A stretch of 64,000 bases of DNA from Epiperipatus broadwayi (lineage: Eukaryota; Onychophora; Udeonychophora; Euonychophora; Peripatidae): positions 11,523,160 through 11,587,159 of the forward strand of contig JAQFVV010012398.1 in NCBI GenBank assembly GCA_028023455.1, written 5' to 3'. Made by a program: the position numbers and the translations under genes. Shown piece by piece: positions 23,175-35,445 of this stretch (within the stretch, counting starts at the first letter, position 1; each line of letters starts with the position of its first letter). The notes under the pieces are model-generated. The model was not told where the DNA came from and searched no databases. It saw only the letters and a list, made by a program, of their open reading frames with translations.

Positions 23175-24319
23175 CAGGACCAAAAGAAGTATACAATTAT
23201 GTTTTTTATTACTTAAAGAAAAAAAAAATTACTCTCTAATTGTGTTGTTTATATGGCTGAGCAATGTTACCAGGTAGCATAAAGACAAGTATATATGACT
23301 GCAAAAGCTTCCAAAGATTTGTGGTGACCAGCAGAAGCATGTTGATAGCATGGATTGTAATGACTATCACATCCAGTTTGTATGCCTTTTGGGTAGTTTG
23401 AAATTATATATGTAAGTTGAAAATTGCCTAATGGTTGTTCATTCATTTTCCAAAATTCATTATGAAGCTATCTGTATATAAAGTCTGTCTACATATGTGT
23501 ATATGTACTAATGAAAGAAATGTATTATTAATAGGAAAGAAGCAGTTGTACTTAGACTAGGGCTGCTATAAATGTTTTGACTTTGACCTGGTTATTTTGA
23601 CTATTAGCTGGAAAGAAAAGGGAGAAAAATTTAACTGTGATGCAGGTCAATAAAAAAAAACTTTTATATATAATTTCAATACTAACTTTAATAATTGTAA
23701 TAGTACAATTAAATTTAAGTATTGTAAAGGAACTTTTATCTTTTAAAATTAGTTCAAAATTAACAATCATTTAACTTTGTAAATTAGATGTTTTAGAAAT
23801 AGTGCAATACAATTTTTAATACCTACACATTTTAAAGACTTTTCCTATCTTATTCAACGTTATCATTCTTAGGCCATTCATAATTTTCTGAATTTCTAAA
23901 TTACTGCAACCATTTTTTGTTTTCTTTTACATAATAATAAAATTAAGAACAAGACATATTATAAACAAAGCAAAACTCTCCATACAGTATATGTGATGCT
24001 TAATGGTTTAAGACATATTATAATTGAAAACATGTTGAACTATGCTTTCAATTATGGAAAAGAAGAGGGAATAAGAGTTAACACTTTCAACATTAACATT
24101 GCGACATAGTTTCGCATATATTGACATGTTTTTAATAAATTCTTTTTTTTTCTCATCCATTTGCTTAAAAAAAATAACCATTTGCCATGCATGTTCTTCT
24201 TTTTCTATTCATTATTAAAAAAAGTAGCCATTTGCCATGCATGTATTTTCTTTCCATTCATTATTCAATGCTTAACTTTTTTTAAATGATTTTAAATTAT
24301 TGATGGTGTATCGGACAGA

Positions 24320-25216
24320 GTGGCAAGATTAGTTATACAACTTAATAGCAGATACCAAATGCAGATAATTCAGATTTATGCCCCAACAAGTTCTCATAGT
24401 GATGAAATAGTAGAAGATTTTTATATGGATGTACAAAAGGCTTTTGATCAGAGTAAACAATATTTTAAAATTGTTATGGTAGATTTTAATGCTAGAATTG
24501 GTAAACAAATGAAAGATGAAAGTGCTATAGGTAATTTTGGTTATGGTAATAGAAATGAGAGAGGACATAGACTTGTGGAGTTTGCGGAAAAAGAAAAACT
24601 TTATATTATGAATTCTTTTTTTGAGAAAAATGTTAAAAGGAAATGGACATGGAAGTATCCAAATGAAGGTACAGCAGAATTGGATTATATTTTGACTAAC
24701 AGGAAATACTTATTTCAAGATTGTAATGTTCTTAATAAATTTAACACAGGAAGTGATCATCGATTAGTAAGGTGTAAGATATGTGTTAATGTAAAACTAG
24801 AGAGACAAAAATTATTAAGAAAAACAATATTTACAGTTGATATTCCTAATCTTCAGAAACATTCTAATGAATTTAAATTAGCGTTTACAATTCGGTTTCA
24901 AGTATTAGTAGATTTTGAACATGATTAAGATTTGAATGAAATTAATATGAAAATAACTGATACACTTTTAAAAACTGCAACAAAGATAGCTGGTAGAAAA
25001 AAGCAGCAATTGACCATTAAAATTTCTACCGAGACTAGAGAAGTTATGAAGAAAAGAAGGAGTATGAAGATATACAAAAATGATGCATTAAAAAGAATTG
25101 AATATCTCGAATTTTGTAAAATGGTGCGGAAAAGAGTTGAAAATGATATAAGAAAGTATAAGTGTGAACTAGCAAGGAAAGCTATAGAAGAAAATAAAAG
25201 TCTCAAGAATGTAAAA
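24320..25216 (+). pseudogene. RTE-1 endonuclease C-terminal part and linker
   Basis: An open stretch of 202 codons covers the second half of an AP-type endonuclease. It has 'QIYAPTSSH' (the YAPT strand), 'MVDFNARIG' (usually GDFNA; the Gly-Asp is Val-Asp here), 'RLVEFAE', 'KWTWKYPN', 'LDYIL' and 'SDHRLV' (the catalytic S-D-H). A single in-frame TAA at 24,926 separates it from the linker, which continues open in the same frame to 25,216. This enzyme nicks the target for priming. Cannot make a full protein. Confidence 0.88.
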
Positions 25217-25219
25217 TGA

Positions 25220-26200
25220 CATTTTGGCATTGGTAGGAAATTTATATCTGCAATAAGAAAAAAAGATGGAATTATTACTAAAAAGAGAGATGACATCATG
25301 AAATTGGTAGAAGATTTTTATTAAGAATTATATAATAATAAAGACCAAGTACTTCCTATATCTATTACATCTTCCGAAATGCCCAGAATTTTAAATGAAG
25401 AAGTGAGACATGCAATTAAATGTGTGAAGAAAGGAAAGGCTCCAGGTAATGATGGAATTATAATTGATATATTAAAAGAAGCAGGTGAAGAAATATAAAA
25501 AATTTAGCAAAGTTATATACCAAATGTCTAAATGATAAAGATGTACTGGATGATTGGAAGAATGCAGTAATAATATTAATATTTAAAAAAGGTGATAAAG
25601 AAGATATTAGAAATTACAGACCTATTAGCCTTTTATCAGTTTTATATAAAAATTTTACTCAAGATAATTACAACTCGTCTACAGAGAACATTGGATTTCC
25701 ACCAACCAAGAGAACAAGCTGGATTTAAAAGTGGTTTTAATACAGTAGATCATATCCAGGTATTGAGAGAAGTTATAGAAAGGACAAATGAATATGAGTT
25801 GTCATTATGTTTTGGATTTATAGATTATGAAAAGGCATTTGATTCTATAAACATTTCTTCGGTGATTAAAGCATTGAATCATCAAGGTATAGATCCAGGG
25901 TATTGTCATATTTTAAAGAATATTTATAAAAATGCAACAGGAACAATTAGATTACATAATGATACTGGGAAAATCAACATTGAGAAAGGTGTAAGACAAG
26001 GTGACTCCATATCTGCAAAACTTTTTACAGCAGTGCTGCAATAAGTATTTTGTGGATTAAAATGGGAAACTAAAGGAATGAAAGTAAATGGAGATTATTT
26101 AAGTCATTTAGATTTTGCAGATGATGTAGTTGTTTTTGCAGATAATGCTTCAGAGCTGCTGAAAATGTTGCAGGAGTTATCAGATGAAAGTAGGACTAAA
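25220..26200 (+). pseudogene. RTE-1 reverse transcriptase
   Basis: The region opens with 'KKGKAPGNDGI', an RT finger motif, followed by a frameshift near 25,490. 'NYRPISLLSVLYK' is in one frame near 25,613, and a frame change near 25,655 leads into the longest part (to 26,041). That part has 'EQAGFKSGFNTVDHI', 'FIDYEKAFDSI' (motif A Asp) and 'GVRQGDSIS' (motif B). A TAA at 26,041 replaces a sense codon, and the same frame continues to 'LDFADDVVVF' at about 26,110, the catalytic Ala-Asp-Asp. The motifs are those of RTE-clade enzymes. Confidence 0.9.
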
Positions 26201-26249
26201 GATAAATGTTCAAAAGATTAAAGTAATGTTTAATTGATTTGCTCAAAAT

Positions 26250-26639
26250 ATGAAAATAAAGATTGATTATGATGAATTAGAAGAAGTTAACAGTTATAAA
26301 TACCTTGGTCAGATTATTAATACAGATGGAAACATAATGGAGGAAATTAATCATAGAATTAAACTTGGTTGGAGTGCTTTTGATAGAAATAACTTGATAC
26401 TAAAAGGAAATATGCCTATGTGTTTGAAAAGGAAGGTTTTTAACAAATGTGTTTTACCAGTTCTTATTTATGGATCTGAGACTTGGATACTTAATAGAAG
26501 AGCAATACAGAGACTTCAGACCCCCAAAAGAAGTATGGAGAGATCTATGTTGGGAGTAACAAGAAGAGATCGAAAACGCAATGTATGGGTAAGAGAACAA
26601 ACAGGTGTTACTAACTCATTGAACGAATTAAAAGATTGA
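26250..26639 (+). pseudogene. RTE-1 C-terminal (thumb/connection) region
   Basis: 129 open codons downstream of the RT core. The conserved RTE series 'YKYLGQIINTDG', 'EINHRIKLGWSAF', 'CLKRKVFNKCVLPVLIYG', 'ETW' and 'ERSMLGVTRRDR' is readable with few changes. An 'IKRLKWSWAGHIARR'-like block follows in a shifted frame to about 26,675. The sequence then runs to the 'WMDEIRK.AG' block and the 3' tail. Frame disruption makes it nonfunctional. Confidence 0.88.
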
Positions 26640-26889
26640 AATGGAGTTGGGCTGGACATATTGCTAGAAGAGATGATAATAGATGGACAATTGAAATTTT
26701 AAACTGGATTTCAAGAGATTGTAAAAGACCCAGAAAGAGACCACATGTGAGATGGATGGATGAAATAAGAAAGGGTGCAGGGGTGATGTGGTGAAGAGAA
26801 GGTAAAGATCGGAGAAGATTGATTAAACTTGGAGAGACCTTCATCCTGCACTGGATTGATAATGGTTGATGATGATGATGATGACTTCC

Positions 26890-28225
26890 TCAAAGCAAGT
26901 ATCTTATTTTAATTTTTTTTCCACTAAATATGAAAATGTCTCCACCACAATCTTCCATTTGGGTATTTCATTTAAAGTCATCCATAAAAATGGTACCCTC
27001 TACTGTTCTAAATAAATAATTTCAATAGTAATAAAGTTTAACTTCTTTGTCAAATACTTCACTTTCGGCTGATAAAATGCACATTTTTCAACATGCAATG
27101 TAATTGTCTTGTGTGATTGTCTATGAAACCGCTTCTTAATCTTTCATTTAAAATACTTTTTAACTCTTCTAATTGATTGTTCATCTCAACTATAGAAATC
27201 TTACATTTTTCAATTTTTTATATTTGTTTTTCTATAAGAAAAGTTTAACTATGTAAAAATGAAGCTTACATTTCTGCAAATGGATGAGAATAGAAGTTAA
27301 ATATTGCCTTCAGGACATTTTCTTCAGCTGTAAAAATTATTTTAAAGTCTCCCATAGCTTTAAAATACATTCAATGGCAGGCATTAGTGACAAACACCTA
27401 ATTCTTGAAAGAGACATTCTATTACTGTATGTAACCTCTGCATAATTATAAAACTGTTTGAGGTTCTCAACTCTCAATGTATATATTGAAAAATAATATT
27501 CTATATCAATGGATAAAACATCAGCAGCCAAAGAAGCTGTATTATGCAATATATGAGCCAGGCATCTAATTCCTTCTATCTTTTGGTAAAGATTCTTTTA
27601 ATTTAAAGAAGACATTATTAATTCCCTGTCTTTGTCTGCCTCTGAAATTTGCATTATCTGCACCAAATGCTACAATATTCTCTATGAATTTTTAGCTAAT
27701 CCAGTGTTTTCATACAAAATGAAGAAACATTATCAGTTGTTTCATTTTGTAATGTGTTAAATTTTAATAAGTTCACTTGTAAATCATTTGTTTCTGAAAA
27801 ATAATGTATTAACAATAGGAACATATTTTCTACTTTATGATTGCTAGAATCATTTGAGATTCCAAATAACTGAATATTTTTTAATTCAGTTTTATTTTGT
27901 GACATAGAATGTGGAGCCAAAATATTCTTTATACTTCAGTATATATTAATCTGGATACATAAGAACATTTAATTTAGTAATGTAATCTAATAAAGTAAAT
28001 GACTGATAGTAATTTATAACGTTATATGCAATGTCAACTCAGCTGCACATAACAAAATATCTTCCTTTGAATTTTGTGTAATCATACACGAGGTTATATT
28101 TTTAGAAGATGTTGCAACAGATAATTTAGATTTATGATTAGTGGTTTGAATATGATCTTTTATACTTGATTTCATTCCATGACAAAGAAATATTGCACAT
28201 TGAACAAAATGCTTCAAAATCATTT
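26890..28225 (-). pseudogene. hAT-family transposase pseudogene (BED-finger type)
   Basis: Three minus-strand pieces lie in collinear order. 28,223-28,014 is a degenerate BED finger: Cys pair, then D-H-I-Q-T-T-N-H-K. 27,920-27,696 has N-D-S-S-N-H, aligning with the first catalytic Asp block 'TDASNH' of this family, then L-Q-V-N-L-L and N-E-T-T-D. 27,549-27,337 has the insertion-domain block L-H-N-T-A-S and L-S-L-M-P-A-I-E, where the usual Trp before L-S-L is Cys. Between them 'AFGADNANF' is readable. Frame changes separate the pieces. The closest kind I know is the ZBED/SCAND3-like transposase common in arthropods. Confidence 0.8.
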
Positions 28226-28644
28226 CTTTTTTAATAAATTATCACTCTTTTGTAAATTCTTTGGAAAAATGGCACTTTTATTGGCATTTTGGTTATTTAT
28301 ACTACACTTTGTTTATATGGAAACAACAACACAATGTAATTGAAAATTATTTTAAAAATTATCATTTGACAACAGTTCTTATGGCAGTGCCACACGACTA
28401 TGTGAAACACGCTTTGCTCATGAATGGTAATGGTTTCATCATCCCCTATTAACATTCGATGAACTATTCACTAAAGATTGATATAATTCAGTAGATCATA
28501 CAGTGATACAATAATTTTTTTTTACTATACTTAACTTATTTATTAATAATTAAAAAATCTAATGGAGCAAAATAAAATATACAATTTGGTTGTTACCAGG
28601 ATATAATTTGAGAAACAGTGACATATTGCAGCCCTAACTTAAAC

Positions 28645-29918
28645 ATATATTGTGCATATTATTTAAAGATTGTAATAAAAGATTTAATTCCAGCTTTATG
28701 AAAATCTACATAAAATTATATAAAAAAATTCAGAAGATTGTCCATAAAGAATACTTCACTTGTAATTAAATTATTTTTTAAAGAAAGAATTTGGATTATA
28801 CAAAGAAATTTTTTTAAAAAAGAAAGAATTGTCATGGTTATTTGTCTAATGAGTTAAACAACTTTCAATAAATTAGTTGCTAATTAAAATGAATAATAGT
28901 GGACATGCTAAAATGAATGATGTGCTAATGAAAACTATATTACAGGAATTAAGAACATCAAATCCATCAGAGAAAATAAAGCATTATTGGTATCTTTCTA
29001 TTAGAAGTTATGACCTAAAGGGATTATTATGTCCAGTCTAAAAAAGAAAATAATAATTTTTATGTATAGTAAAAGATTTTTTAAGTTTATGTTTTGTACA
29101 TAATTTTACTTATTTTTATGAAAGAATTATTGCTTAATTTATATTTTAAAATATAAATAGATAAATATTCAGAAGTGAATTCACATTAAGCTTTACTTTC
29201 CCTTCCAAAATTTTTATTGATAAATTTGTAGCTAGAAATTATTTATTAGATAAAGCACAGACTAAATCTGAAAATAATAATCATTGTTCTTATATTTTGT
29301 TGGTGTTTTTTTTTTTTTATGCAAGCACATAAATACAAAGAAGTAAATATTGTCAAAAAAAAATAATTTGAACCTACTATTTAAAGTTCAAAAATAAAGT
29401 TGGAGGATAAAAAATATTGTACATTGTTTTAAATTTTTAAAAAGAAAAAAAAATATTGAAGAAAATATTTTATTATATAATATCGCAATTTGTTAGTAAT
29501 CAACATAATAAAATGTCAATTCAAAGAGTAATGAGCCAGAAAAAATAGCTTATATAAGGACTAATTTCTGATCAAAAAGAGCTATTGAAAAATATAATAC
29601 AAACAAAGATAACATGCATGATATAATAAGAGTTCACTGTATAAGTTTTTCTTTGCTTAAATAATAATTGTTGCTATAACATTAAGTCTTAAATTATTTT
29701 AATAGTAAAACGCTATTATAAAACTTTTAAGTCTTAGTCATATGAGACATAGATCAAAATGTTGAATTATCAAGTCTATACTGCAAGAGCAACCAAATGT
29801 TTTTAATGTAAGAGCTACATAAGATAAATGTTAGATGCTTGAAAATTGCAAGACATGACTAAATGTTATTGTTATATGCCTATCTTGTTACAAAATACTT
29901 ATGTAAATTTTAGTGCAT
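28645..29918. other. AT-rich DNA, nothing recognised
   Basis: No coding similarity or repeat pair was found. A T/A homopolymer run lies near 29,308-29,320. Confidence 0.6.
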
Positions 29919-30136
29919 TGTAACAGTAGCTGGGTTCAAACCCTGTTACAAGAAAGTTACACAATATCCCTAACTGCTTAGATCAGCATGAGTCTAATAA
30001 AATTGGATTCAGCTGCGAGTATAAAATATAAAGAATGAGATATATATGTCTAAGAGAGAAAGTTTGAAAGTTTTTTTTTTTCAATTAAAAAGAGAAAGAT
30101 ATTTAGTTATTTGTTTTAAAATAAATTCATGAAAAT

Positions 30137-30379
30137 ATGTTAATAAATTGTGGGAGTGCACTTATACGCAAATATATAAATTTTCTTCTTGTATTATTAA
30201 TTTATTTCAAATGTATACTTTTCTATTGTTTTATTGTATATCACATTTTAATGAGAGTAATGAAAAGAACTTTTATATACATCTATCTTGAGGCAATTTT
30301 GTCTTTTGTTACCTTACTTAGCCATTCAAAATTCCAAGGAATCAAAAGTAAATGCACGGCAGAAAAAGAAAAATGTTAA
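30137..30379 (+). other. Mirrored 80-codon open frame in the left palindrome arm
   Basis: Hydrophobic N-terminal half (a run of Leu, Ile, Phe, Tyr and Cys) and a Lys/Glu-rich end. A near-identical frame lies at 31,430-31,672 on the minus strand in the opposite arm. The two were preserved because the arms are recent duplicates, which does not show selection. The older related copy at 17.85-18.0 kb does not keep the frame open. Probably noncoding. Confidence 0.3.
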
Positions 30380-31429
30380 AAAGCATTCCTAAGATATAGT
30401 GATTGAGATACTGATAAACTATTTTGGGAACAAAAGGAATTGGAGAAATTAATGAGTTAAAAAGAAAAATCAGAATAAGCAAGGGTGGTTTTTGTCGAAC
30501 TGAAATATTAATATTTTCTTGTTGCTAAATTGACTGATACAGCTATGGTTTTAGATATAGTAACTCAGACCATCGCTACCATCAGAATGCAGGAGTAGAA
30601 AAATACATGTAAAGGCTGCTATCCTAAGCTCCAAAGATGTAGCTGTTCCTGTTAATTGCTTGCCTTCCAAGAACCATAGGTACCTCATCGATATGTCGCT
30701 AAAGCAATCCAGGATGGAAGAAAATATCAAATTATGTCAAAATCAAACTTACGGGAAATCAACTTATCCCTATTAGAAATCCCGGGTACTTCAAGGTAAC
30801 TATAACTAGTTTTATTAACTTAAAAGAACTGAAAATTGCTTATCGTTACTCTACAAAAGTTCAGCCATTGTGTTCTAATAGGGATAAGTTGATTTCCCAT
30901 AAGTTTGATTTTGATGATCCAACTGAAATTGAGATATTTTTTTACTATCGAAGAATACTGTCGAAGAACAAAACAAAATTTTTCTGTCAATAGCAAAAAG
31001 GTTTGCACAAACATCCATTTTGTGATATTTGAGTCTAAGAAATATTGATGACTTACTGGAGTCATTCTGAGTGTACATAATTTGATATTTTCTTCCATCC
31101 TGGATTGTTTTAGCGACATATCGATGAGATACCTATGGTTCTTGGAGAGCAAGCAATTAACAGGAACAGCTACATCTTCGGAACTTAGGATAGCGGCCTT
31201 TACATGTATTTTTCTACTGCATTCTGATGGTAGCGATGGTCTGAGTTACCATATGTAAAACCATAGCTGTATCAGTCAATTTAGCAACAAGAAAATATTA
31301 ATATTTCAGTTCGACAAAAACCATCCTTGCTTGTTCTGATTTTTCTTTTTAACTCATTAATTTTTCCAATTCCTTTTGTTCCCAAAATAGTTTATTAGAG
31401 TCTCGATCACTATATCTTAGGAATGCTTT

Positions 31430-31672
31430 TTAACATTTTTCTTTTTCTGCCATGCATTTACTTTGGATTCCTTGGAATTTTGAGTGGCTAAGTAAGGTAA
31501 CAAAAGACAAAATTGCCTCAAGGTAGACATATATAAAAGTTCTTTTCGTTACTCTCATTAAAATGTGATATACAATAAAACAATAGAAAAGTATACATTT
31601 GAAATAAATTAATAATACAAGAAGAAAATTTATATATTTGCGTATAACTGCACTCCCACAATTTATTAACAT
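31430..31672 (-). other. Mirrored 80-codon open frame in the right palindrome arm
   Basis: The partner of the frame at 30,137-30,379. It differs at about five of 80 residues. Downstream on the same strand a 110-codon frame (31,152-30,820) crosses the segment deleted from the left arm. I recognise no domain in either. Confidence 0.3.
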
Positions 31673-31899
31673 ATTTTCATGAATTTATTTTAAAACAAAT
31701 AACTATAAATATCTTTCTCTTTCTTTTTTTAATTAAAAAAACAACAACTTTCAAACTTTCTCTCTTAGACATATATATATAATTCTTTATATTTTATACT
31801 TGCAGCTGAATCCAATTTATTAGACTCATGCTGATCTAAGCAGTTAGGGAATATTGTGTAACTTTCTTGTAACAGGGTTTGAACCCGGCTACTGTTACA

Positions 31900-34800
31900 A
31901 TATGCATAGTAATATTTATTATGTATCGTAAACTATTGGTTTCAGTAATCACAACAGGATATGCAGTAACTTTATTTATCTGTGACATTCATGGATAATA
32001 GCAAAAATCATATTATAAATAGTGTTTTTAATAGACTTGCATAGATGGCACTGTGCTTGAAAATTAAAATGTGAAAAATTATATATTTTTTTATTAATAG
32101 AGATCATGGATGCTTGAAATCTACTGTGTATATATATACCAAATATTTTCAAAAGCTTGACTGATTATTATTTGAACTACATTAAACATATTTGATATTT
32201 TGAAAAACTTGCAAATTTACATTTCATATGATGAAGCCACTAATAGAAAGGATAACTTTAATAAAGCTTGGAAAAATTTTATAATATTTTTTAATATTAA
32301 TTTTTGTGCAAAAAAATGCTCTGCCAATATATTTCTATGTACCATGTTACATGGTAAAGAATTGCAATTTGACAATCTTCTTTCATTGTATATAGAGATT
32401 ATACCACATTATGTTCACAATAGTTGTTATATTATTTTTAATAAATGTGCTTTTTATAAGATTTTTATTATTATTGCAGAAATAATTTCTTATAACTTGA
32501 AAGCATTTTTTTTTATATTTAAAAGAGTAAATAGGCAAAAAAAATTTAAATAATATTCTCATTTTTTTTAAAATGTAATGCTTACATAAAATAGCATTCA
32601 TGTTTATATGTAAGATTCTTATTAGCATTTTAACATTATGATAAAATGTAAATCATAATCAAGTTATTGTCTTTTGGAAACAGCTTCTGTAGATCTATTA
32701 ATGAGACTTAATGGTTATTTTGATTAAATTGAATTGAAACTAGAATTCTTTTTTATTTTCATATACTGCTTTAAATAGGGGATGGTAATTTGGTGTAGAT
32801 TTTCAAAAACAAAAATTAAAAATTTAATCATCTCCTAACTAATATTATTATGCAGTCAAAAATGCAATAAAGGTATTTTTACAAAATGGAAATGTTTTCA
32901 ACTATTTTAATTTCAAATTAGCATCATAATAGAATCCATTAAACTTGATCATATGGACTCTTGAAATTCTCTATCAGAATTTGCTAAGTGTATGTTCAAA
33001 AATGCAATTATTTTAGAATATATTTCTGTTCTGATTTTTTTTCTTCCAAATAATTATCTTTTATTTCATTTGAAAATTAAATCAGGTAATTTTAAATACA
33101 GCAAATGAATTCATAAAGGAGTAGATATTTTCTATTAAAGAAGAATACTGATTAGAGAATAAAGTTAAGGATTAAACTATTAAAATGAAAATCTATATAC
33201 ATATATAAATAATGACAAAACAAATTATAATATGTTGTATAGGTATCTAGAAATTATATCAAACAATGCATTACATAATTTTCTTGCTTACTATACTCTA
33301 TTTGCACTTTCAGAGTTTATATTTTAATTTGCTCCTCATTGAAGATGGTCAACACTTTAAAACTAGTCTGAAGATTAGGATATAATGCTATCATTTAGCA
33401 TCTACTAGTTAATCAAGTTTACAATATTGATTCAAATAAAAACTATTAGTTAAAGAGCAAAAGAAATGAAGACAACTAAGTTTTTACTATTAGGTGTCTA
33501 ATTAGTTGTTGGATAATGCATTCACTATTTCTTTAGCTATGTGACAATCTAATTATAGCTTCCTTTTTTTATTATTGTCTATGTATAAAAAATATATTGT
33601 TGTTTATTATATATTGATTAGCAGATATGGCATATTTTAAATCAATAATTAGTAACAGTATTAAATAAATAATAAATTGAAATGCATTGTGTAATGTATA
33701 AATTCACAGAAATAGAAAAATATATATACTTTTTGAACTGCAAGTAGGTTTTTTTAATGAAAAACTATAACATATGAGAAAACATTATACAAAGATTTTT
33801 TTTTTTTAAAGAATGTAAAGTTTAAATGCTTTAATTTTTTTTGTAAAAAATGATGATATATTTTCAGAATTAATGTTTGAAGTTATTAGGAATACACAGT
33901 AATGTAAATAGACCTATTTAAAAGGTCTTTACTTGCACAATGATTATCACCTTTGCTGATGGCCTTTGATTCAAATCAGGATCGATTCTTTTTTTTTTTT
34001 AGGCATTTAGCCAATACTCAATGTTACTAGCCATTCAGTAGTGATAAAGATCTCAAAAGTGTGGGTTTGTGGAGGTGATGTGATTATTTTTACTGCATAA
34101 AATAAGTACTTACGAAAAATATGATAAACTACATGTTATGTGGAATTACAAAGAAGGCTTACTGCATAAACATATTCAAGAAAAAGTTGTTGTTTTTTTC
34201 AATTATGAATTTTATGTTTAACTGACAATTCCTGATATAATCAAAATCATTATATTCTAACTAAGAAAAGCTAGCTATTCATTTAGCTATTTGTTAGGGT
34301 TTATTATTTCAGTTTTTTTAAAAGAATGAATTTTCCAATGATATATAAATATTTTAAAGCATCATACTTAATGGTAAAATTGCAGTCTTGTTGAGGACAT
34401 ATATAATAAGTTCTGTCCACAGAATAGAACTGTCTAAAAAACCTAAGGATCTCATAATAACTGAACCGATTTTAGTTCTATATGTCTATAAAAGTAAGTT
34501 GGCTAAGATGGAAAACATTTATATTTTTTTAGTTTGGGCTGATAGCTTGATTAGTATAGAGAGCAATTAATGATGGCTGTCAGGATGTATTAGATAAAAG
34601 GTCAAAGTGCACTGTTCCAAAGTCCAAAGCTTCTTACTGATGAAAGTCATAAGCTTGAACCTAGTCTGGAGCCATTGGATAGGGCACCATAGGAAAAGGA
34701 TTTATTAAGCACTATCATCTGGCATCTATTACTTATTAAAACTCACTGTAAATAGCATAGAGCTGGTAAAGAAAAATATATGCTGTTAAAACATCAATAT

Positions 34801-35439
34801 GTAAACTAGTAATGTGATATTTATGAATATGTTAATTATAGTTCTGAAAGAACACTTTTCAGCAGTCAAAATTTTAAGTCATTTGGAAGTGTGACAAATA
34901 ACATGTTATATAAAGTGCATAAATAAGTAATTTCATTATTGTTGTTATATTTATTTATATAATGACTAATACTTTAAATATAATCTTTATTTATAAATTT
35001 TTTAAAGAATTCATCTTATTGCTTGTTATCCTCTTTTTCTTTATATAATTTTCTAATTAATTATTGTCTTATGATATAACAAAAATAAACTATTTCAATT
35101 TGGTCATTTTCAAATAGATATTTAAATTAATTTAGTCATATAAAAAGGGTGAATATAAATACACATGAGTATGTCCATTCCATTCAGTCTTGTCATTGCA
35201 TATGTTATTACTATGTGATTATTCATATAGTATATGAACATAGATGGGCTGCACATCAATACACATGAGTCAGTGTGGTAAATTTAACTGCTTTTTATCT
35301 CTGAGTTTAAGATCACAAAACATCATGGTCTTTTTTCTCTGTTGCCTGATAGCTTTTAACTGAAATATCAATTGAGTTTTTTGAAGGCAGATAGAAGGTA
35401 TGTGTGAATGAAAGAAAAAAAGTTTTCTTATAGATATTT
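31900..35439. other. AT-rich DNA, with one weak two-copy repeat
   Basis: No gene is recognised. A diverged repeat is visible at about 33,340-33,425 and 34,640-34,745: both have 'aactagtctg.ag' or 'cctagtctggag' and then 'tatcat.t.gcatcta'. A tRNA-B-box-like 'ggatcgattc' lies near 33,982 before a poly-T run, but no A box is in place. Otherwise only A/T runs. Confidence 0.5.
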
Positions 35440-35445
35440 ACAATC

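Larger units (their letters stand above)
24298..26884 (+). mobile_element. RTE-type LINE copy RTE-1, 5'-truncated
   Basis: Collinear with copies at 35.4 and 41.6 kb. It starts inside the endonuclease (sequence equivalent to about 35,785 in RTE-2) and ends in the short tail 'gttgatgatgatgatgatga', the 3' simple repeat typical of RTE elements. The protein is of the RTE/BovB type (endonuclease, RT and no separate ORF1 seen). It sits inside the hAT transposon at 23.56-28.64 kb and is therefore younger than it. It is the best preserved of the three copies but has internal stops and frameshifts. Confidence 0.88.
23558..28636 (-). mobile_element. hAT DNA transposon (ZBED type) carrying a nested RTE LINE
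   Basis: The left end, TAGGGCTGC at 23,558, is matched by GCAGCCCTA ending at 28,636, and both ends continue with weaker similarity. Flanks are ACTTAGAC (23,550-23,557) and ACTTAAAC (28,637-28,644), an 8-bp target duplication with one mismatch, as expected for hAT elements. Between them the minus strand encodes pieces of a BED-finger hAT transposase (28,225 to about 26,900). An RTE copy (24,298-26,884) lies inside the element, beyond the transposase C-terminal part. Without it the hAT element is about 2.5 kb. Confidence 0.8.
29919..31899. repeat. Near-perfect 2-kb palindrome made of two inverted TGTAACAG-element halves
   Basis: The left arm (29,919-30,778) and right arm (30,873-31,899) are inverted copies around a 94-bp spacer. 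Both outer ends begin TGTAACAGTAGC when read inward. The left arm lacks 161 bp present in the right arm (30,914-31,074). Each arm has the same 80-codon open frame (30,137-30,379 plus; 31,672-31,430 minus), and the two translations differ at only about 5 residues, so the arms are very similar. Each arm is homologous to the first part of the element at 17,563. Confidence 0.88.

Noticed and set aside
24329-25299. Minus-strand open frames (79 and 124 codons) over RTE-1
   Set aside because: They lie opposite the endonuclease and linker of RTE-1. The plus strand carries all conserved motifs.
29911-31907. Target duplication TGCAT around the 2-kb palindrome
   Set aside because: TGCAT is adjacent to the left end (29,914-29,918) but three bases away from the right end (31,903-31,907), so it is not a proper duplication.
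33975-34005. tRNA-derived SINE near 33.98 kb ('ggatcgattc' before a T run)
   Set aside because: No A box at a fitting distance, no duplication and no second copy visible.
34388-34570. Open frame of 60 codons on the plus strand
   Set aside because: No motif, no repeat copy, and its size is expected by chance.
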